Shown piece by piece: positions 58,378 through 64,000 of a stretch of 64,000 nucleotides of DNA. The notes under the pieces are model-generated. The model saw only the letters and a program-made list of their open reading frames with translations. It did not search any database and was not told where the DNA came from. Source of the DNA: Emmonsiellopsis sp. PD_33 (Eukaryota; Ascomycota; Eurotiomycetes; Onygenales; Ajellomycetaceae); assembly GCA_032988165.1 (NCBI GenBank), contig JANTQF010000027.1:143729-207728 (forward strand). Reading direction: 5' to 3'. A program made the position numbers and the translations under genes. How positions within the stretch are numbered: the first letter of the stretch is position 1; each line of letters opens with the position of its first letter.

Positions 58378-60546
58378 ATGGATCTGAACTCTCTCCCTCC
58401 AGAGCTTGCAGCTTGGGCGCGGGGACTACAGCAGCGGACTCAAGCTGCAGAGGCGCGTGCAGAGTCTGCAGAGGCACGCATTCGTCCCACTACATTCGCT
58501 GAATTCTTGGAGGCATGCCATCAACAGATATCGATACCCCTCCGCGTTGAGCCCAGGCCAGAATTTACCACAAAAGGCACAATCACCCGCCCAAACGGCC
58601 GTCTCTGTCCGACCTCCATCAAACCGTGGGATTTTCGTGCACTGGCTCCGAATCTTTTCGACGACGTTTATCGCATGTTCCATCCCCCCTCAGCTCCACC
58701 TCGGAGAGCCTTCCCATCTATCCCTGTGCTTGAAGATCGAGGTCACCAAGCTTGTCAAGCCGCCTTGACTAGCGAATTGGACCTGGTGAAGCACCAGATG
58801 TTCGAAGTGGAAATCCCTGTACGAGAAGTGATTGAGCAGCTGATTCGCATCCCAGAAGCTCGGGGTAATTTTGCACTGGGTGAGGGCGTCCTCTTCAGCA
58901 ACCATGTAAACAGCGAAACCGAGGAACCAGGAGAATTTCCACCGAGACCGTCTGATGCTCCAAATCCAAGAGCAGACCAGAACTGCGTTTTTCTTGAAGC
59001 CGACAACACCCGTCGCTTAGTATATATAATCGAGTACAAAGCTGCGCACAAGCTCACCGATGTTTACCTACGGGCAGGGCTCCGTCCAATGAACATGTGG
59101 GAAGAAGTGGTGCAGCGCCTCACAATACCAACGGACCCCGTGGCTAAACTTCAATACAATGCGGAAAACTTGTCTTGTGCGGCAGTCACTCAAGTTTTTG
59201 ACTACATGATAAAAGGGGGCCTGGAGTACGGCATTCTCACAAATGGAGGCGCGAAGGTGATGCTACGGATTCCCGAGGAGAACCCCTTCATCTTGGAATA
59301 CTGTCTTCTTGAACCAAGAAAGGATGTTGAAGACAATATCCAGAATGAAGCTTCGGATCCCGATCAACCGTTGGGTTTTCGATATCTTGACACGGCGGTA
59401 GGGAGCCATGTGGCTTTGACTCTCATGGCTCTCCAGTCACATCCCCGCAGCCAACAGTGGCGGAGCGCTGCCACCAACGAGCTACATCGATGGGAAGTGG
59501 ACTTTGACGCCCTTGTCCGCACTATCCCTGATGAAGAACGGGAGATGACTCCCCCAGCGTCAGAATACCGCCCCCCTCACTACCCACTCAATCCCAACTC
59601 TCCCTACATCCGACGTACTCGCCGTACCAGAAACGCTGCTTGCTCGAATCCCGATCCACCCGAGAATCCCGGTCAATCGTCCAGCGGCTCAGACTCTGAC
59701 GCCGCACCGACCGACGGCCCCCAGTCCCCAAGTGTGGAAAGGCAGGAGAGACGGACACCGCAACAGCGTCGGAGCAAAAGACAGCGGCGCATGCCCCCGG
59801 CCCATGCCCCGCAAAAGCAACCAAACAGTGAGTACTGCACACAAAAGTGTCTCCTAGGGCTCATAAATCGCATGCCATTCGACGATGCCTGCCCGAATAT
59901 ACAGGTGCATCGACAGCATTCAGGGACCGAATATCATCCGATCGACGGCCGACAAGTTACCCTGAAGTTAGAACGCCAACTCAACAACAACCCAGATCAC
60001 TGCTGCCGCCCGCTTCCTGGTAAAGAGGGGCTCCATGGAGCCCTTTTCGCCTTGACCCTGGACCCATATGGATATACTTTTGTTGGCAAAGGGACAACCT
60101 ATAGTTCCAACTACGAGAGCAAGGTTTATGAACACCTGAGGAACGTCCAAGGTTCAGCGATCCCGGTATACCTGGGAGATATCTACCTCACCAAAAGCGT
60201 GTATTACCTGCGTCCCGATTACGTGATCGTCCACATGGGTCTGATGGCCTGGGGTGGCCAAGACTTCCAGTCCGCCCGCCCTTCCCGCATTGACGAAGGC
60301 GAGCAAATTGCGAGGACAAGGGACGAAATCAACGCGGCAGGCATCGAGCACCTGGACGAGGGGAATTTGAACATGCTATGGAATGAGGAGCTTCAGAGGG
60401 TGCTATTCATCGACTTTGGGCGTGTGCGGATCGTAGAGCAGCCGCAGTTGAAGAGGAAATTGTCGGTCCTGAAGGAGATTGATTCTAATGATGCCCACGT
60501 GGAGAAGAAAGCTCAAGCCGGGACCTTTGGGCTGGATGGAAAATGA
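58378..60546 (+). CDS. PD-(D/E)XK-like plus protein-kinase-like fusion protein
   Basis: Intronless 722-aa protein of a family often multicopy in Eurotiomycetes; function not established. A short N-terminal coiled-coil-like helix (residues 10-38, Ala/Arg/Glu) precedes a region with a possible PD-(D/E)XK nuclease core: D200 ... LVYIIEYKAAHKLT with E219-x-K221, then LRAGLRPMNMWEEVV. The next segment (VTQVFDYMIKGGLEYGILTNG, DTAVGSHVALTLMAL) is conserved in the family. Residues 400-480 are a basic, disordered linker. The C-terminus is kinase-like: GYTFVGKGTT, ESKVYEHLRNVQGSAIPVYLG (helix-C Glu), catalytic loop HLDEGNLN (D660, N665) and DFG at 679-681; it stops soon after, so the C-lobe is short. 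No signal peptide or membrane segment. A nuclease-kinase pairing recalls Crinkler-type effectors, but that is inference. Start ATG 58378; the ATG at 58371 is out of frame. Confidence 0.75.
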   Translation: MDLNSLPPELAAWARGLQQRTQAAEARAESAEARIRPTTFAEFLEACHQQISIPLRVEPRPEFTTKGTITRPNGRLCPTSIKPWDFRALAPNLFDDVYRMFHPPSAPPRRAFPSIPVLEDRGHQACQAALTSELDLVKHQMFEVEIPVREVIEQLIRIPEARGNFALGEGVLFSNHVNSETEEPGEFPPRPSDAPNPRADQNCVFLEADNTRRLVYIIEYKAAHKLTDVYLRAGLRPMNMWEEVVQRLTIPTDPVAKLQYNAENLSCAAVTQVFDYMIKGGLEYGILTNGGAKVMLRIPEENPFILEYCLLEPRKDVEDNIQNEASDPDQPLGFRYLDTAVGSHVALTLMALQSHPRSQQWRSAATNELHRWEVDFDALVRTIPDEEREMTPPASEYRPPHYPLNPNSPYIRRTRRTRNAACSNPDPPENPGQSSSGSDSDAAPTDGPQSPSVERQERRTPQQRRSKRQRRMPPAHAPQKQPNSEYCTQKCLLGLINRMPFDDACPNIQVHRQHSGTEYHPIDGRQVTLKLERQLNNNPDHCCRPLPGKEGLHGALFALTLDPYGYTFVGKGTTYSSNYESKVYEHLRNVQGSAIPVYLGDIYLTKSVYYLRPDYVIVHMGLMAWGGQDFQSARPSRIDEGEQIARTRDEINAAGIEHLDEGNLNMLWNEELQRVLFIDFGRVRIVEQPQLKRKLSVLKEIDSNDAHVEKKAQAGTFGLDGK

Positions 60547-61301
60547 TGTCTGTCCGTTGGATTTTGCAAGGTGGGATATGGGTACGGGAGCCACAGTTTG
60601 TCTAGTTTCAGATTACCTCTTAACAATAGTTCATACGCGTTGTGTTGGGGGATGATAATATTATTAGACGTTTATTATACATTAGTAACTACTTGCTCAG
60701 CATTGCTCAGAAGTTGAACATAGTAGTATCGCATGTTCGTGTTCTGCTCTGAAAAGCTGAAACATCCAAGCGAGTCTGCAACTAGCCAATGAATGATTTA
60801 AACTAAAATAATACCCATATCTGATTGACAAAAAGCCAATGTTAAAACTTAAGGTTATGGAACTCAGGACCACGTGATACTCCGGCTCACTGCGGCGCTC
60901 CAGCCGGCTCGGGAATGCAGATATCAAGTTCAAGTTGTTTGCAACCTCTAGTTTACTGAGGAAATGTGCGATAGCTGCATTGTCCCAGGAATTGATTAGG
61001 TAGAAGTCGCCAGAAGAGTCAAGGAGAATTCATTTCTCCTTGTGTTGCTTTCAAGTTGTTCTCCCTTTTCAATTTGAGCAAAAGAGCAAGCAGGCCGGGC
61101 CTCTGTTTGGCATGGAGTGTCCCCAGTGAATGAATGCTATTTCCTTATAACACCGGCAGTTTTCTCTTCTTTTCTCTCTTGTCGGTCCCGGCATTAAGTT
61201 ACCCATCATTGCCACTGCGTTGCTGTTTTTGTTGCCTGTCTGCTTGCCCAGTTAATTCTGCATTAGTAGTACACACTACCATACCCCCCCTGAATACGTT
61301 G
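60547..61301. other. Intergenic region between the two nuclease-like genes
   Basis: 0.75 kb, AT-rich at 60640-60850. A frame open from 61134 into the next gene has an ATG-less hydrophobic start and is better explained as leader. No other gene seen. Confidence 0.45.
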
Positions 61302-62591
61302 ATGTCCAGGAAGATGAATAGCCTGTTCCCCAGTCTTGCGAGAGTTCGCCTTGCGCGTAAGTGTTTCTTTTTGGGGGGTGGAGAGAGGTGTTGGGGGCGC
61401 AGGGAGTTTTACCTCGCAGCATATCAAAACCGTCATCGACACTCCACGTCTCGCGACGACGATGATCCCCCGGCCGAATCTACAATGAACCAAGCCCAAC
61501 GGGATGCCGTTTTTGCTGGAGAATTTCCTGCTGATTTATCTGGTGAAGCGATCCGTCTGAAAACACGTCTTCCGGAATTCCACAACCTCAGGGATGCGTT
61601 TCGTTACAACCAGTCCAAGTGAGTTTTTGTGCCAAATCAGGTTTATATGACAGGCCAGTACATGGCTTGGTGGTTATAGAAGAAGTACTGACAGGTTGGC
61701 CCTTGCTAAAAGGACGGCACCCGTTGTAAACGTTTACTTTAATGCAAAGTTTTCTCAAACATCCATCCATCGGAAGAACAGCCCCGTTCATCAGATCATT
61801 CTTACAGAGGCCCTAGCCCAACTCAAAAATCGGCTTCGCTCTCCGGGCCGTTTTGGCTTCATTTCAGGCTCTTCTATTGAACCACATCTGCCGGTTCCGG
61901 ATTTCTACGTAGGGTACAGAGACAAGGGGCCTGGGCGCGAACCACGACCCATCTTTGCCTTGGAAGTGGGATTTTCTGAGCCGCGGGCAAGCCTTGAGAA
62001 ATGCGTTAAAGACCTCCTCACAACAAAAACACGATATGTCAACGCCGCCGTCCTAGTGGACGTGAAAGAAACGCCAAGCTACCAGAACCCGCTTCCCAAG
62101 CCAGTAAACCAGAAGTTCTGCGACGACATACTGCAGAAAGACCCCGAGGCCCTGCTGGCGGAGGAAACGTACTTGGAAGATCCCTCTGATATGCAAAGCC
62201 CCCTTTTTCGATTTGGCGTCCGCTGGGTGGGTCGCATGAGGGGATCGGCTCAGGTGTGGACGAGAGACCCAGAAAGCCAAAAGCCGATTCCAGGGGAGCA
62301 GGTGGTGAGTCCTGAGAGAAAAAAAAAACATTAAAAATAAAAATAAAAATAACAGAATTATTTTGCTAATACATACTCCAGATATTCTTCGGCCCTGACG
62401 CCCAACCAAACCCTAGACTCAGGCTGAAGCTTAGCGATTTTGTCCCGTCTGACGCTGAGGAGTTTAAGGAGGAATTTGCGTTTGATTGTACCGACTGGGC
62501 TGACGGTATCGATTTTGCCCGATGGGAACTGGCCCGCCAACGTTCCAAAGTGGCCGTCAATTCATTGCGAGAAGCAAGCGGTAAAAAATAG
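61302..62591 (+). CDS. Putative Uma2-like / PD-(D/E)XK-type protein
   Basis: 357-aa protein, family not firmly recognised. Exons: 61302-61356, 61420-61618, 61695-62304, 62382-62591; all GT-AG. The first 45 residues are basic and hydroxylated (MSRKMNSLFPSLARVRLAPYQNRHRHSTS), which could be a mitochondrial presequence. The core resembles Uma2-type endonuclease folds: IILTEALAQLKNRL, VPDFYVGY (P153-D154), IFALEVGFSEP (E175), then DLLTTKTRYVNAAVLVDV (K196), i.e. the P-D ... E-V ... K-x-x-x-Y ... V-x-D order. The strict E-x-K is absent, so activity is uncertain. C-terminal part: FFGPDAQPNPRLRLKLSDFVP and a Trp/Asp-rich end. Intron 1 is 63 nt and open in frame. It lies in tandem with the nuclease-kinase gene 0.75 kb upstream. 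Confidence 0.62.
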
Positions 62592-64000
62592 CTTAACTAG
62601 CTCTTTTGCTCGGTCTTCCCTTGCTTCTGCTAGTTACACACTCGCGTGCCCGGAAGGAAGATTTTACACACACACCCCGGTTGCTACATGTATTTACCTA
62701 ATGACCATTAGGCCTCTTTTTTTTTTCTTTTTTTTTTTGATGACAGGTTGTTCGAAACATTAATAACCAGCTAGTTAGTTACCTATGTACCAGGGAGAGG
62801 GGGGGGGAGTCTAAAATAGCAACCTTTTTTAATTGCTCAGATCAACTGCAACCATCCACATCATAAAAGAAGCATTCCATCTGCCTAAAGTATATATATA
62901 TACACCTACTTACTTTACTTTTTGAACCATGGATGTATACATTCATTGAACATTTAGTAGACCTTTTAAGTTCCCAAGCATGAGCATGTGTTTTCATTTA
63001 GTTAACCAGTATATTATAAACTAATATTAGGCTTATACAGACCCAAACCACATACCAGTAACTGTGCTACCTTTAATATATAACCACAGAGTGTCAAATG
63101 GGATGGACCACCAGTGCCCCCAATGCCAGACAATTTCTGATATTTCACCTGAGAGCCTGTTTACTGTCTATATCATCAGGGGATAAGAATGTGCTGAGGA
63201 ACCATCTATCCAGAACAGTTCAAAGTGTACTGTAATAAGTAATAGTAATCTTGACATTACCCTGGAAGTCTATCAGCCATGATTTTGCATCTTGCTCCAG
63301 TTATCATTCAGGCTCGTACGGGAAAAGATGACGGCATTGTGGTGGCATTGAGACCTTTAAAATGTTGTCCACTTTGTCAATGGCAACAGTAACTTTCCTG
63401 AGATAAGATTCCTAATGGGGAAAACTGCTCAGCCGGAGGCATTTATCAGGTGTAAGGCCATCATTTTTGGAAATGTATTGCACGCCTTCTTGGCACATGC
63501 CGACCTTGCAGTGGGTTACCAGCTTCCCGCTTATCTGTTCCTGGAACATATACGCTGTATCTTTTGTGATGGTGGACATTCTCAGTAACTTTAGCTCCAG
63601 CGCATCCTCCTTTCCTACTAGTTTGTTTCGACAAGGCTCTCTCGAGAACGTCCTCCCAGTCCTTGGCACTTTGCGGTATCGTGTGACCTTAACAACTAGA
63701 CTTTGGCCCCTTGCTAGATCATCCTGGTGGGAGTTGTCTTGGCTGGAAGGAGGTGTTGTCCAACTCACTGTCCAGATCCAGACACGGGGGAGGCTTGATC
63801 CTTAGTCATAATACTCCTTCAAGGCGATTTCCGCGTCTTGTTTGTTGAGGCCACGGAGTTCTGTGATCGGTGAATGGCATGCTGAGTCGTGATGTCTTTG
63901 TCTTGGGTGAGGGTCGCAATGATCGCCTTGTGGATGACCTTGGGGGGGCCCGACTCATACGCCAAGCCCTGCACACACCGGTATTCCCGGACCGGTGGCG
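62592..64000. other. Gene-poor window end
   Basis: 1.4 kb. AT-rich to about 63250. From 63400 to the end, frames on both strands (112 and 118 codons) overlap over 63412-63805 with similar length and no recognisable family; a gene may continue beyond the right edge on the minus strand but I cannot support it. T-run at 62718-62740. Confidence 0.4.

Noticed and set aside
63412..63805. Overlapping ORFs of 112 and 118 codons on opposite strands
   Set aside because: Neither shows a known family, a convincing start or splice partner; left as unassigned window end.

Overview
The window is nuclear DNA of a filamentous ascomycete. Genes have short (about 46-222 nt) GT-AG introns with CTAAC/CTGAC-type branch sites, coding GC is near 50%, and the gene families (SesB-NACHT-WD40 STAND protein, SsnF/Cyc8 corepressor, TmpA/AfeA pair, Rrp12, Lsm1) point to Pezizomycotina, most likely Eurotiales (Aspergillus/Penicillium relatives). 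The species cannot be named from the sequence alone.

Layout. 1-2004 (-): ion-transporter-superfamily (ArsB/CitMHS-like) permease, cut off by the window edge. 2862-5061 (+): uncharacterised multi-pass membrane protein with a long disordered tail. 7787-8692 (+): C2H2-like protein whose start codon is split by an intron. 9854-10725 (+): lsm1. 11586-15650 (+): rrp12. 16339-21659 (-): SesB-like hydrolase/NACHT/WD40 NLR-like protein whose first coding exon is only the ATG. 22412-23814 (+): fructosamine-kinase-family protein. 24274-26074 (+): MFS transporter. 26585-28009 (-) and 29349-31294 (+): a divergent TmpA-like membrane flavoprotein and AfeA-like adenylate-forming enzyme, the pair linked to conidiation signalling in Aspergillus nidulans. 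31882-32799 (-): F-box protein.

32800-42279 is an accessory, decayed region. It holds fragments of a mononegavirus-type L polymerase gene (an endogenous viral element, 34290-36375, minus strand) with stop codons, frameshifts and a damaged GDNQ motif, split by a roughly 0.6-kb GC-richer insert and lying next to a Gypsy integrase fragment. A possible HNH-like pseudogene follows. 42280-43749 (-) encodes a small membrane protein. 45697-53216 is a full-length but dead Ty3/Gypsy retrotransposon: two 128-bp LTRs, a GTAAG target-site duplication, coding order PR-RT-RNaseH-IN on the minus strand, very AT-rich, with no CpG seen between the LTRs (RIP-like decay).

53637-56605 (-) is the TPR corepressor ssnF (ssn6/cyc8). 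58378-60546 (+) encodes a protein joining a PD-(D/E)XK-like segment to a kinase-like C-terminus; 61302-62591 (+) encodes a second, Uma2-like PD-(D/E)XK candidate. The last 1.4 kb shows no gene I can support.

Functionally the window mixes housekeeping RNA genes (lsm1 in mRNA decay, rrp12 in ribosome export) and transcription/development control (ssnF, tmpA/afeA) with self/non-self or selfish-element material (NACHT protein, nuclease-kinase gene, retroelement, viral fossil). All exon structures were read by eye from splice consensus and reading frame; no alignments were run.
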